Assembly: GCF_000730165.1 (NCBI RefSeq)
Contig: NZ_CP022110.1
Location: 1,805,501 to 1,869,500, forward strand
Origin: Nitrospirillum viridazoti CBAmc
Lineage (GTDB): Bacteria; Pseudomonadota; Alphaproteobacteria; Azospirillales; Azospirillaceae
Reading direction: 5' to 3'
Length of the DNA: 64,000 nt
The notes below the pieces were generated by a model. It made no database searches. It was not told the DNA's origin and saw only the letters and a list, made by a program, of their open reading frames with translations. The number at the start of each line of letters is the position of its first letter. Position 1 is the stretch's first letter. Positions 43,841 through 52,987 of this stretch are shown in pieces. The translations under genes and the position numbers were made by a program.

Positions 43841-44377
43841 CAGCTCACTCTTCGACACCGAGGCCGGCACCATAACAGCAATCCGCGCCGATACCAGAGG
43901 GGCGCGTGACGGTCAAGGAAAGTCCGGATCGAATGTCCCCCAATCCCCCCTGCCCGCCATCCCCTGAAGCCCAGCGGCGGCGCCCCGCCAATTGCGGCCG
44001 GGCGGGCAGCATAGATTAAATCAGTCGCCCTTGGCACGGGCGGAGAGGGCATTTCCTATCGGTCCGTTGTTTTTGCTTCGCGAAATAATCCGACCTTGTG
44101 GATAAGTCTGTGGAGCGACACACGGAAAAACGTCCCTCCCCTGTCCAAAAGAGAAAGGCCGGCCGCGACGACGCCCCAGGAATAGTGGCGGGTGCCTTGA
44201 AACAGCCACGGGTAGTGCGCCGGCGGCCGGCCCGATTCCCTGCCCGAAAGGTGGATAAGCCCTGTCCAAGGGAGTAGGCGCAGCAAAGACTGGCGATCCC
44301 CGCCGCGTCGCGGTAATGAGCCTAGGCCCCCGTCCGGGGGCACCTGCCGCTGCCACCACGCCTGATCCAAAGCCGCC
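43841..44377. other. 537-base divergent region between yfgM and tex
   Basis: No gene is convincing here. It contains TGTGGATAA at 44097-44105 (the complement of the consensus DnaA box TTATCCACA) and a one-mismatch copy at 44250-44258, and a CCCCCGTCCGGGGG hairpin near 44327-44341 just before tex. Promoters for both flanking genes must lie in it. Confidence 0.5.
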
Positions 44378-46834
44378 ATGACCGATACCGCGCGCCGCAT
44401 CGTCGGCCTTATCGCCACCGAACTATCCGCCCGCCCCGAACAGGTGGCGGCGGCAGTTGCCCTGCTGGACGAAGGCTCGACCGTGCCTTTCATCGCCCGC
44501 TACCGCAAGGAGGCGACCGGCGGCCTGGATGACACGCAACTGCGCACCCTGGATGAACGCCTGCGCTACCTGCGTGAGATGGAGGAGCGGCGCGCCGCCA
44601 TCCTGAAATCCATCGAGGAGCAGGGCAAGCTGACGCCCGAATTGCAGACCCAGATCGCGACAGCCGACACCAAGACGCGGCTGGAGGATTTGTACCTGCC
44701 CTATAAGCCCAAACGCCGGACCAAGGCCATGATCGCGCGGGAGGCGGGGCTGGAGCCCTTGGCCGACCTGCTGCTGAACGATCCGACCCACGATCCGGAA
44801 ACCAGCGCCGCCCCCTATGTCGATGCAGAGAAGGGCGTGGCCGACACCAAGGCGGCCCAGGACGGCGCCCGCGCCATCCTGGTGGAGCGCATGGGCGAGA
44901 ACGCCGAGCTGCTGGGCTTCCTGCGCGGCTATTGCCAGGAACACGGCCGCATCGTCTCCACCGTCGTGGAGGGCAAGGCCGAGGAGGGCGCCAAGTTCTC
45001 CGACTATTTCGACAAGGCGGAGCCCCTGGCCAACCTGCCCTCGCACCGCGCCCTGGCCCTGTTCCGCGGCCGCGCCGGCGGCATCCTGGACCTGGCCATG
45101 AAGGTGGGCGAGGACCCCGCCCCCGGGCAGCAACACCCCTGCGAGGCGGCCATCGCCAACCGATTCGGCATCCAGGACCGGGGCCGGCCCGCCGACCGCT
45201 GGCTGCTGGACACCTGCCGCTGGGCCTGGCGCACCAAGATCGCCCTGCATCTGGAACTGGACCTGATGGGCACGGTGCGCGACCGGGCGGAGGATGAGGC
45301 CATCGCCGTCTTCGGCCGCAACCTGAAGGGCCTGTTGCTGGCGCCGCCCGCCGGCCAGCGCGCCACCCTGGGGCTGGATCCGGGCATCCGCACCGGTGTG
45401 AAGGTCGCCGTGGTGGACGCCACCGGCAAGCTGCTGGAGACCACCACCATCTACCCGCACGAGCCGCGCCGCGACTGGGTGGGCTCGGTCGCCACGCTGG
45501 CGGCCTTGGCCGGCCGGCACAATGTCGGCCTGATCGCCATCGGCAACGGCACGGCCTCGCGCGAGACGGACAAGCTGGCCGCCGACGTCATGGCCCAGTT
45601 CCCGCAGCTGAAACTGACCAAGATCATGGTCTCGGAGGCTGGCGCCTCGGTCTATTCCGCATCGGAAGTGGCGGCCAAGGAATTCCCCAACCTGGACGTC
45701 AGCCTGCGCGGCGCCGTCTCCATCGCGCGGCGCCTGCAGGACCCGCTGGCCGAACTGGTGAAGATCGATCCGAAGTCCATCGGCGTCGGCCAATACCAGC
45801 ATGACGTCAGCCCCACCAAGCTGGCCCGCACCCTGGACGCCGTGGTCGAGGATTGCGTGAACGGCGTGGGCGTGGACCTCAACACCGCCTCGGTGCCCCT
45901 GCTGGCCCGGGTGTCGGGCCTGAGCGACAGCATCGCCCGCAACATCGTCGATTACCGTGATGCCCACGGCGCCTTCCGCAACCGCCGCCAGCTGTTGGAC
46001 GTGTCGCGCCTGGGCCCCAAGGCCTTCGAACAGGCCGCCGGCTTCCTGCGCATCCGCGACGGCGACACCGCCCTGGATGGGTCTGCCGTGCACCCCGAAT
46101 CCTACACGGTGGTGGAGCGTATCCTGGCCAAGACCGGGCGCACCTTGGCGACGCTGATCGGCGACGTGCCCTTCCTGCGCAGCCTGGATCCGGCCGACTA
46201 CGCCGACGATCGTTTCGGCATCCCAACGGTTGAGGATATCCTTAAGGAACTGGAGAAGCCCGGCCGCGACCCGCGCCCCGAGTTCAAGACTGCCGCCTTC
46301 AAGGACGGCGTGGAGGAACTGAAGGACCTTCAGCCCGGCATGGTGCTGGAAGGCGTGGTCACCAACGTCACCGCCTTCGGCGCCTTCGTCGACGTGGGCG
46401 TGCACCAGGACGGCCTGGTGCACATCAGCCAGCTGGCCGGCAAGTTCGTGAAGGATCCGCATGCCGTCGTCACCGCCGGCGACATCGTCAAGGTCAAGGT
46501 GCTGGAGGTGGACCTAAAGCGCCGCCGCGTCGCCCTGACCATGCGGCTGGAAGAACAGGCAGCCCGTCCGGCCGGCAATGGCCCACGCCAGGAGGACGCC
46601 CGCCCCGGGAATCGCCCCGGGAACCGCAACGACAATCGCGGCCTCAGCGGCAGCCGCCCTCAGGGGGCACCGGGCAACGGCTACAAGGGCGGTGACCGCG
46701 ACGGCAAGCCGGGCGGCGGCCCCCGTCCCCACCAGGGCGGCGGCAAGGCCCAGGAATCGCGCGGCGGCAGCTTCGGCAACGCCTTCGGCGGCGCCCTGGC
46801 AGACGCCTTCGCCCGCGCCCGCAAGGACAAGTAA
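44378..46834 (+). CDS. tex: Tex-family RNA-binding transcription accessory protein
   Basis: An 818-residue cytoplasmic nucleic-acid-binding protein linked to transcription termination and stress tolerance. The order is an N-terminal helical domain ([20 protein letters not shown]), a YqgF/RNase H-like domain ([17 protein letters not shown]), helix-hairpin-helix repeats ([20 protein letters not shown]), and an S1 domain ([20 protein letters not shown] with HISQL). A Gly/Arg/Asn-rich disordered tail of some 80 residues follows. The start matches the family N terminus. Confidence 0.95.
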   Translation: MTDTARRIVGLIATELSARPEQVAAAVALLDEGSTVPFIARYRKEATGGLDDTQLRTLDERLRYLREMEERRAAILKSIEEQGKLTPELQTQIATADTKTRLEDLYLPYKPKRRTKAMIAREAGLEPLADLLLNDPTHDPETSAAPYVDAEKGVADTKAAQDGARAILVERMGENAELLGFLRGYCQEHGRIVSTVVEGKAEEGAKFSDYFDKAEPLANLPSHRALALFRGRAGGILDLAMKVGEDPAPGQQHPCEAAIANRFGIQDRGRPADRWLLDTCRWAWRTKIALHLELDLMGTVRDRAEDEAIAVFGRNLKGLLLAPPAGQRATLGLDPGIRTGVKVAVVDATGKLLETTTIYPHEPRRDWVGSVATLAALAGRHNVGLIAIGNGTASRETDKLAADVMAQFPQLKLTKIMVSEAGASVYSASEVAAKEFPNLDVSLRGAVSIARRLQDPLAELVKIDPKSIGVGQYQHDVSPTKLARTLDAVVEDCVNGVGVDLNTASVPLLARVSGLSDSIARNIVDYRDAHGAFRNRRQLLDVSRLGPKAFEQAAGFLRIRDGDTALDGSAVHPESYTVVERILAKTGRTLATLIGDVPFLRSLDPADYADDRFGIPTVEDILKELEKPGRDPRPEFKTAAFKDGVEELKDLQPGMVLEGVVTNVTAFGAFVDVGVHQDGLVHISQLAGKFVKDPHAVVTAGDIVKVKVLEVDLKRRRVALTMRLEEQAARPAGNGPRQEDARPGNRPGNRNDNRGLSGSRPQGAPGNGYKGGDRDGKPGGGPRPHQGGGKAQESRGGSFGNAFGGALADAFARARKDK

Positions 46835-46853
46835 GCAACCAAGAGCACTCCCA

Positions 46854-46880
46854 CCCGCATGAGGCCAGTCCTCATGCGGG
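46854..46880. terminator. Hairpin between convergent tex and the 46924-47454 gene
   Basis: CCCGCATGAGG (46854-46864) pairs perfectly with CCTCATGCGGG (46870-46880) around a five-base loop. No T-run on either side, so termination efficiency is uncertain. Confidence 0.5.
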
Positions 46881-46923
46881 CGCAGGACACGACCGCGTCC
46901 GCCCGGCGCCTGAGCGGGCTCCG

Positions 46924-47454
46924 TTAACGCTTATGAATCAGCTTGGCGCGGGCCAGGGCCAGCGATTTGGTCAGGGCCTGCCCCAGCTCACCGCCGTCGC
47001 CCTTGATGTCGTCGCGCACCACGACATGCATGGCATCGATGTGCAGGCCCACCACCGTCAGCAGGGCATCGGTGGGATTTTCCAGATCCACCAGGAAGTG
47101 GTTCATGGAATTGGCGAAATCGGACAGCAGGTTGTAGCCGAAGGTCCGGCCCAGGGTCATGATCCCATCGGAAATCTTGTAGACCTTGCGCAGATGCTGG
47201 ACGCGATGTTCCGTGTCGCGCTTGGCCTGTTCGAAGGCGGCCTGCAACGTGGTCAGGTCGATGCGGGTCTGGGCCTGGTGCGCCTCTGCCATGCGGGCCA
47301 CGTGGCGGCTCGCCCGATCGATGGCCGCCGGGTCGATTTGCCCAGGCTTGCCCGCCGCCCCGCCGACCTTGGCGCGCAACTTGTTCGGCAGCTCGATGAT
47401 CTCCACCACCCGGGTGCCCTTCCCAGGCAGGCCTTTATCGGACTTGTCGGTCAT
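46924..47454 (-). CDS. Helical protein of unknown function, probable partner of the adjacent response regulator
   Basis: A 176-residue soluble, mainly helical protein. Segments such as AIDRASRHVARMAEAHQAQT, YNLLSDFANSMNHFLVDLEN and LTVVGLHIDAMHVVVRDDIK suggest a four-helix bundle. Histidines in the last segment could allow an Hpt-like role, but the canonical AHxLKG motif is absent. The start at 47454 has GGAGGG six bases upstream. It follows the response regulator by 64 bases on the same strand, the main clue to function. I do not recognise a family. Confidence 0.72.
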   Translation of the reverse strand: MTDKSDKGLPGKGTRVVEIIELPNKLRAKVGGAAGKPGQIDPAAIDRASRHVARMAEAHQAQTRIDLTTLQAAFEQAKRDTEHRVQHLRKVYKISDGIMTLGRTFGYNLLSDFANSMNHFLVDLENPTDALLTVVGLHIDAMHVVVRDDIKGDGGELGQALTKSLALARAKLIHKR

Positions 47455-47518
47455 ACCCGTCCCTCCCATAAGGGATCACAACTTTCCAAAAGCCAGTCGG
47501 CATGTCCCACCATCCGTG

Positions 47519-48196
47519 TTAGCCCAAAGTTTCCGGCGAGGGGGGCGCCGCTTCCGCCCCAACGGCCCCGCCCGCCTCCTCGGCGGCCACCTCGGGCACG
47601 GCCTGGCCAACGGGCGGCAGCGCCTCGTCCTCGATGGGCGCCTGTGCCCCGTCCAGCGTCACGCGGCGGCCCGTCATCACGCGGCGATCGTCCCCCGCAT
47701 AGGGCAAGGTCTGCCGCCGCCGATCAGGCCCGATATAGCCCGGCGCGCGAATGAAGGGCCGCGGCTTGTCGACGATGGCCACCAGGCGCGAAGCGACATT
47801 GGCCACCGACATGGGTTTGGCCAAGTATTCAGTGACCCCGCCGTCGCGCGCCATGCGCACGGCGTTCTCATCCGCCTCGCCGCTCATCATGATGTAGGGC
47901 ATGAACTTCAGCTTGTCGTGGTCGTGCTCACGCACCCACTTCAGCAACTCCAGCCCATCCACCGGCGCCATGAGATGATCGGCAAAGACGATGTCGATGT
48001 CACTGGCCCCCTGGATTTGCGTCGACACGTCCAGGATGGCGGTCGCCTCCTCGCCATTCTCCGCCTGCAGCACGCGGCCGACGCCCAGGCCCCGCAGCAC
48101 CGTGACCAAGATGGTGCGCACGAAGCGGTTGTCGTCGGCCACCAGAACGCTCAAGCCGTCCAGGCGGTAGTATTTTCCGGACTTTGCTGATGCCAT
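47519..48196 (-). CDS. Response regulator with disordered C-terminal extension
   Basis: A 225-residue protein. A CheY-like receiver domain occupies residues 13-145 with D21/D22, phospho-acceptor D73 (in IVFADHLM) and K127 (LAKPM). A short IGPDRRRQ motif and a Pro/Ala/Glu-rich tail of about 70 residues follow; there is no DNA-binding domain. The start at 48196 (MASAKSG) begins just before the fold. The downstream small helical protein is probably cotranscribed. Chemotaxis or cell-cycle signalling is plausible but unproven. Confidence 0.85.
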   Translation of the reverse strand: MASAKSGKYYRLDGLSVLVADDNRFVRTILVTVLRGLGVGRVLQAENGEEATAILDVSTQIQGASDIDIVFADHLMAPVDGLELLKWVREHDHDKLKFMPYIMMSGEADENAVRMARDGGVTEYLAKPMSVANVASRLVAIVDKPRPFIRAPGYIGPDRRRQTLPYAGDDRRVMTGRRVTLDGAQAPIEDEALPPVGQAVPEVAAEEAGGAVGAEAAPPSPETLG

Positions 48197-48459
48197 ATCG
48201 CCTGATGCCAGCCGACCCCTGTGTGGCCGGCAGTGTAGCCCCTTCCATTGTCTCGCGCGCGGGGTTAATGCGGCGGGAACCATACTGCGCGCCGCATCCG
48301 ATCTTCACCCTATCCCCTCGCACAGTGCGGTATGCGCGCCGTTCTTGCGCAGTTAACGGTTTGGTGACGAGAGGCGGCCTATGGTTCGCTCATCCCCGGA
48401 TGGAGCCGCCGCACGCGGGTCCCTGCACCGGGCAGGTGTTGATAAGGAGCGCCAGTCCC

Positions 48460-48798
48460 ATGTCCCGGCCTATCCCCCAGAACAACCTCATCGAACGCAC
48501 GTCCGTCCTGACCTACACGCTGATGGAACAGCTGCACGATGTGCTGAACACCCCCAGCGCGCCGGACGACGTGACCCTGGGCATGCTGATGGGACTGTCC
48601 ATGTTCCTGGATGATCAGATCGGCCCTTTCCGCATGACTCAGCTGCTGCAGGCGGCACCCGACATCATCCTGCGCACGGACGCCCACGTCACCCGCGACC
48701 AGATCGACCGTTTCCTGCCGGTTCTGCGCGCCTTCGGTGACAAGCTGGCCGCCCTGACGCCGGAAACCGTGGCCGAGCCCACCACCAGCCTGTCGTGA
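48460..48798 (+). CDS. Small conserved protein of unknown function
   Basis: A 112-residue soluble protein with no signal peptide. Helical segments include SVLTYTLMEQLHDVLN, LGMLMGLSMFLDDQIGPFRM and RDQIDRFLPVLRAFGDKLAA. AAGGAG lies 10 bases before the ATG at 48460. It is divergent from the response-regulator pair, so it may share their regulation. No family recognised. Confidence 0.68.
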   Translation: MSRPIPQNNLIERTSVLTYTLMEQLHDVLNTPSAPDDVTLGMLMGLSMFLDDQIGPFRMTQLLQAAPDIILRTDAHVTRDQIDRFLPVLRAFGDKLAALTPETVAEPTTSLS

Positions 48799-48911
48799 GG
48801 CGCGGCCGCACACGCGGCCTTTTCACCAGACGGTGCCACGCTTATTTGTAGAAAAGGTCACCGCCCCCTTCGACCGCCGCCCTGAACCGCGGCCGCCATG
48901 GTTGAACGCAC

Positions 48912-49229
48912 ATGCTTTCGCAGTTGGACAACGCCCACCCCGCCCTGTTCCTGGTCTTCGCCTGCGCGGCGGTGCTGGCCGCCACCGCCATGACCATTGG
49001 CTATGTCTGGCGCCGCCTGGGCCGCCTGGCCGTGCGCCAGTCAAATCTGGCCCGCACCGCGTCGGACCACCTGACGCGGCTACAGCGCGACCTGACCGAC
49101 CTGGCCGGCCAGGTGGAACGGCTGGGTGAATTCAACCAGCGCCTGACGGAAGAGGTGGATATGCTGCGCCACCGCCTGGCCGATGGCGGCCATGAGCCGC
49201 AGGATTACCACCCCAGGGTTCTGCATTGA
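48912..49229 (+). CDS. Small membrane-anchored coiled-coil protein
   Basis: A 105-residue protein: a short lead, one transmembrane helix (ALFLVFACAAVLAATAMTIG), a basic stop-transfer stretch (WRRLGRLAVR), then a coiled coil (LTRLQRDLTDLAGQVERLGE and following). The topology resembles small cell-division or envelope scaffolds, but I cannot name a family. The stop overlaps the TTG start of the methyltransferase by four bases. Confidence 0.68.
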   Translation: MLSQLDNAHPALFLVFACAAVLAATAMTIGYVWRRLGRLAVRQSNLARTASDHLTRLQRDLTDLAGQVERLGEFNQRLTEEVDMLRHRLADGGHEPQDYHPRVLH

Positions 49230-50074
49230 GCGCCGGCGGCCCGGCCGCCGACCCACATCCCGTTCGCGAACGGGAGATCCGCCGCTGGCATGACAGCAGC
49301 CAGGCCTGGGACCGCTGGGCCGACAGCATGGCGGACCCCGCCGCGCGCCTGAACCAGCCGCTGCTGGCCGCGCTGGCGCTGCAGCCACACCACACCCTTC
49401 TGGATTTGGCCAGCGGCGCCGGTGAACCGGCGATCACCGCGGCCAAGGATATGAATCCGGCCCAGGGCTCCGAAGGGGGACGCGTGCTGGCCAGCGACCT
49501 TGTGCCTGCCATGCTGGCCGGCGCCCGCCGGCGCGGGGCCGGCGTCGCCGCCCTTTCCTTCCTGGCGGCCGACATGACCGCCCTGCCCCTGGCCCCCGCC
49601 AGCGTGGACCGGATCAGCTGCCGCTTCGGCCTGATGTTCGTGCCGGATGCGGCCGGCGCCGTGGCCGAGATGCATCGCGTCCTGCGGCCGGGTGGCATCG
49701 CGGCCTTGCTGTGCTGGGGCCCGAAGGTCGGCAACACCCTGTTCCGCCTTCTGGATGAAGCGCTGGGCGGCGTGCCGGAGTTGGCCGTGCTGTTCCGCTT
49801 CGCCGAAGAGGGCGCGTTGGGCCGCCTGTTCCTGGACGCGGGCTTTGACACCGTGTCGGAAACCTCGCTGGAACAGTCGGCCCTGGCCGACCCCGCCAAG
49901 CCCTTCTGGCGCCCCACCCTGGACATGGCCTTCACCCCCGCCCTGGCCCGGATGTCGGCCGAGGGGCGCGCGGCGGTGGAAGATCGCATCGCCGCCGCGG
50001 TGGCGCTGGAAACGAAACTGGACGGGAAAATACCCGTCCATCTCCACGCCCGGCTGTTGGTGGCTCACAAGTAA
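49226..50074 (+). CDS. Class I SAM-dependent methyltransferase
   Basis: About 282 residues, Methyltransf_11-like Rossmann fold. The SAM motif I reads LLDLASGAGEPAI; motif II is near FLAADMTALPLAPASVDRI, followed by MHRVLRPGGIAALLCWG, typical of UbiE/arsenite-type small-molecule methyltransferases. The start is a TTG overlapping the previous stop (TTGA), with AGGG upstream; no in-frame ATG exists before the fold. The substrate is unknown. Confidence 0.82.
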   Translation: MSAGGPAADPHPVREREIRRWHDSSQAWDRWADSMADPAARLNQPLLAALALQPHHTLLDLASGAGEPAITAAKDMNPAQGSEGGRVLASDLVPAMLAGARRRGAGVAALSFLAADMTALPLAPASVDRISCRFGLMFVPDAAGAVAEMHRVLRPGGIAALLCWGPKVGNTLFRLLDEALGGVPELAVLFRFAEEGALGRLFLDAGFDTVSETSLEQSALADPAKPFWRPTLDMAFTPALARMSAEGRAAVEDRIAAAVALETKLDGKIPVHLHARLLVAHK

Positions 50075-50081
50075 GGGTTGG

Positions 50082-51062
50082 TCAGGGCTGCGGCGGCGTC
50101 CCATCGGTTGGCGGCACCGGCGGTTGGCCGGCCGTCGCGTTCACCACTGGGTCCACCACGCTTTCCGGGGCCACGGCGCCGTCCGTCATGGTGCCCTCCA
50201 TCATTGCCCCCTCTGTCATCACGCCCTCTGGCCCTTCCGGCTCGGCACCCACCAGCGATTCCGCCTGGGTCATCAGGCGCTGGTACTGGCGCACGCTGAA
50301 GGGCAGCGTGGCGAGATAGCCCACGCCCAGGATCAGCAGGGTGGTCCAGGGCGCGCTGACGACACCGGCTGCCAGCAGCACCAGGCCCAGGAAAATGAAG
50401 ACGACATAGCGCGGGTGGATGCGCAGCCCCTTCAGGGAAAAGGTGGGGATGGCGCTGATCATCAGCGCCGCCATGCCCACGGTCCACACCACGACGAAGG
50501 CCGGGTGGCCCACGACCGTGCGCCCCATCTCGAAACTGGCGACGATGGGCAACAGGGCCAGGCCGGCGCCGGCCGGGGCCGGCACGCCGGTGAAGTAGTT
50601 GTAGGCCCACACCGGCTTCTGCGCGGCCGATCCCAGGGCGGTGTTGAAGCGCGCCAGCCGCAGGGCGGCGCAAGCCCCGAACAGCAGGCAGGCGATCCAG
50701 CCGAAGCTGCGCGCCTCGTTCAGGCCCCACATGTACAGGATCATGGCCGGAGCCACGCCGAAGCTGACCACGTCGGACAGGCTGTCCAGTTCCGCCCCGA
50801 ACTTGCTCTGCGCGTTCAGCAGGCGGGCGATGCGGCCGTCCAGCGCGTCCAGCACGGCCGCGACCACGATGGCGACGACCGCATGTTCCCAACGCTGCTC
50901 GGTGGCGAAGCGGATGCCGGTCATGCCGGCCGACAAAGCCAGCACCGTCAGCATGTTGGGCAACAGCTTGTTGATGGTGAGGCCTCCCAGGCGCGGCGGC
51001 CGGATGGCCCGGCGCCGCCGTCCCAGCGCGCCCCCGCCTGTCCTCGGGGGACGTTGCACCAT
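50082..51062 (-). CDS. pssA: CDP-diacylglycerol-serine O-phosphatidyltransferase
   Basis: Makes phosphatidylserine from CDP-diacylglycerol and L-serine in the inner membrane. The CDP-alcohol phosphotransferase signature is complete: DALDGRIARLLNAQSKFGAE followed by LDSLSD, giving the D-x2-DG-x2-AR-x8-G-x3-D-x3-D pattern. Several membrane helices follow (for example VVFIFLGLVLLAAGVV). At 326 residues it carries a C-terminal extension of about 55 residues with Met/Glu/Thr-rich short repeats (MTEGAMMEGTMTDGA). Its ATG overlaps the psd stop codon, so the two genes form one operon. Confidence 0.95.
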   Translation of the reverse strand: MVQRPPRTGGGALGRRRRAIRPPRLGGLTINKLLPNMLTVLALSAGMTGIRFATEQRWEHAVVAIVVAAVLDALDGRIARLLNAQSKFGAELDSLSDVVSFGVAPAMILYMWGLNEARSFGWIACLLFGACAALRLARFNTALGSAAQKPVWAYNYFTGVPAPAGAGLALLPIVASFEMGRTVVGHPAFVVVWTVGMAALMISAIPTFSLKGLRIHPRYVVFIFLGLVLLAAGVVSAPWTTLLILGVGYLATLPFSVRQYQRLMTQAESLVGAEPEGPEGVMTEGAMMEGTMTDGAVAPESVVDPVVNATAGQPPVPPTDGTPPQP

Positions 51063-51754
51063 CAGCGCACCACGCCCTGACGCTGCGGCTCGGCACTGGC
51101 CAGGTCGGCCAGGATGGTCTCGCCGCCCAGGGCCTTCTGCCCCACGACCACCAGGGGCTGCACGCCGTCCGGCAGGTAGATGTCGGTGCGGCTGCCGAAG
51201 CGGATCAGGCCGTAGCGCTCACCGGTCGACACGCTCTGCCCCGGCTTCAGGGTGCAGATGATGCGACGGGCCACCAAGCCGGCGATCTGCACGAAGGCGA
51301 TCTCGCGCCCATTGGGCATGGCCAGGCGGATGCTCATGCGCTCGTTCAGGTCGCTGGCCTTGTCCAGGGCGGCGTTCAGGAACTTGCCCGGGTGGTACTC
51401 GGCGCGCGTCACCGTGCCCTCGATGGGGGTGCGGTTGATATGCACGTTGAACACGTTCAGGAAAATGCTGATGCGGGTCAGCGGCTCCGGCCCCATGCCC
51501 AGCTCGGGCGGCGGCACCGCCTTGGTGATCATCTGCACCAGGCCGTCGGCCGGACTGACCATCAGGCCGGGTCGGGTGGGCACCACGCGGTCGGGGTCCC
51601 GGAAGAAGTAGGCGCACCATGCCGTCAGGATCACCCCGATCCAGCCCAGGAAGGTGGAGAGCCAGAACAGGATGAGCGTGACCACGGCGAAGGCCAGGAT
51701 GAAGGGCCAACCGGCGCGGTTGATCGGCACGATGACGGTGCTGAGAGCGGACAT
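51062..51754 (-). CDS. psd: Phosphatidylserine decarboxylase proenzyme
   Basis: Converts phosphatidylserine to phosphatidylethanolamine at the inner membrane. About 230 residues, the short form common in alphaproteobacteria. Two N-terminal hydrophobic stretches ([35 protein letters not shown]) are followed by [20 protein letters not shown] and the self-cleavage site FGSRTD, where the Ser becomes the pyruvoyl group. The ATG at 51754 (MSALST) with GGAAA upstream is preferred over a GTG two codons earlier. Operon psd-pssA. Confidence 0.94.
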   Translation of the reverse strand: MSALSTVIVPINRAGWPFILAFAVVTLILFWLSTFLGWIGVILTAWCAYFFRDPDRVVPTRPGLMVSPADGLVQMITKAVPPPELGMGPEPLTRISIFLNVFNVHINRTPIEGTVTRAEYHPGKFLNAALDKASDLNERMSIRLAMPNGREIAFVQIAGLVARRIICTLKPGQSVSTGERYGLIRFGSRTDIYLPDGVQPLVVVGQKALGGETILADLASAEPQRQGVVR

Positions 51755-52078
51755 TTGCACTTTCCAAAGGCGGCCCCGGGGATGGGTCCGAGGGATATAG
51801 GCGGGCCCCAGGGAGATGGGTAGACCGGCGCAGTGTAGACAGGGCCGGTCCGGATTTTAAGTGTCAATGCATATCGTTCGGGTTAACGGGGGGACCGCCC
51901 CGGCTGTTCAAGGCCTTTTTTGGCCATACGCCAAGGTCGGCAGCTGCACACTGAGCTCGACCCTGTGAACTATGACAGGTTGCCTACCGGTCTCCTCCGC
52001 AAGGGCGGATATCCTTTCACGTCGTTTTGCGGAAAAATGTAGTCAATCTGGGTCGGCCCCTGGCAACGGCGCGTCCTG
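51755..52078. other. 324-base divergent region between psd and a response regulator
   Basis: Contains short direct or inverted motifs (GGCCTTTTTTGGCC near 51911) but no recognisable gene or consensus promoter. It presumably carries the promoters of the flanking genes. Confidence 0.4.
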
Positions 52079-52534
52079 GTGTTTCTTGCGACGTTGACAG
52101 GTTGCTGCGCCGTGCGTGCCGAACAGACAATCGATCGGGAACTGACCCAGCGGTCCTCCACGGCCCGTCATCCCCGTTATCGCATCGTGGTCGTCGAGGA
52201 TGAGGCGCTGATCGCCCTCGGCCTCCAGCAAATCCTGTTGCAGCAGGGCCATGAGGTGTGCGCCCTGGCCGCGTCGGTGGAAGAGGCGGTCGAGGCGGTG
52301 GATCATCACCGTCCCGACCTGGTGCTGATGGACGTCATGCTGCGCGGGGGTGACGACGGCGTTGAAGCGGCGGAGCGCATCTGGAAGCGCTTCGGCATCC
52401 GCAGCCTGTTCACCAGCGCCCTCGACGCCAACATCCTGCGCAACCGCGCCCATTCCATTTCCCTGGGCTTCATCACCAAGCCCTACCGGGCGGAGGACTT
52501 CCAGCGCAGCCTGGAAACCCTGAGCCTGGCCTGA
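52079..52534 (+). CDS. Receiver-only response regulator
   Basis: A single CheY-like receiver domain with E40/D41/E42, phospho-acceptor D85 (LVLMD), T112/S113 and K134 (FITKPY). The DVMLRGGDDGVEAAE stretch matches receivers that partner with HWE/HisKA_2 kinases, as does the product at 2224-2652. The start is doubtful: GTG at 52079 or GTG at 52112 (VRAEQT) with ACAGG upstream; both leave the domain intact. No kinase is adjacent. Confidence 0.82.
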   Translation: MFLATLTGCCAVRAEQTIDRELTQRSSTARHPRYRIVVVEDEALIALGLQQILLQQGHEVCALAASVEEAVEAVDHHRPDLVLMDVMLRGGDDGVEAAERIWKRFGIRSLFTSALDANILRNRAHSISLGFITKPYRAEDFQRSLETLSLA

Positions 52535-52535
52535 G

Positions 52536-52892
52536 CTATCCGCGCCCCATGACGTGCAGCGGGCTGAAGCAGCCGTAGATGAGCCGCTTGGCATCGAACG
52601 GCATGTCACCAGGGATGTCGAAGCGCGTATCGTCGCGCATCTTCTCCTCGGCCGCGTCCAGCGTCTCCTTGTCCGGCCACACCTGCCAGGAAAAGACAAT
52701 CTTCTCCCCCGGTTGGGCCGCCACCGCCCGGCGCATGTCGGTCTGCTTGCCATCCGGGACGTTATCCTCCCAGGACTCGACGATTTCCAGGCAGCCAAAT
52801 TCCTTGAACAGCACGGCGCTGTTCTCCGACCAGGCGCGATAGGCGTCCTTCTTGTCCCCAGGCACGGGAATCACAATGCCGACGATGTACAT
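52536..52892 (-). CDS. DUF1428-family protein
   Basis: A 118-residue dimeric alpha/beta-barrel (ferredoxin-like) protein. MYIVGIVIPVPGDKKDAYR, WEDNVPDGKQTDMRRAV, IVFSWQVWPDKETLDAAEEK and MPFDAKRLIYGCF match the DUF1428 family, whose function is unknown. GGGAGGG precedes the ATG at 52892. Convergent with the response regulator. Confidence 0.85.
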   Translation of the reverse strand: MYIVGIVIPVPGDKKDAYRAWSENSAVLFKEFGCLEIVESWEDNVPDGKQTDMRRAVAAQPGEKIVFSWQVWPDKETLDAAEEKMRDDTRFDIPGDMPFDAKRLIYGCFSPLHVMGRG

Positions 52893-52987
52893 GGTCCAGC
52901 CCTCCCCTGCGGATGAGATGCGAACCGCATCATAGCAAAGCATCGCAAGGGCTGGCAGCGGGCACGCCCGCGCGCTATGACGGCACC

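Noticed and set aside
44097-44258. Chromosomal replication origin
   Set aside because: Only two DnaA-like boxes, no AT-rich unwinding element, and the neighbouring genes are not those that usually flank alphaproteobacterial origins.
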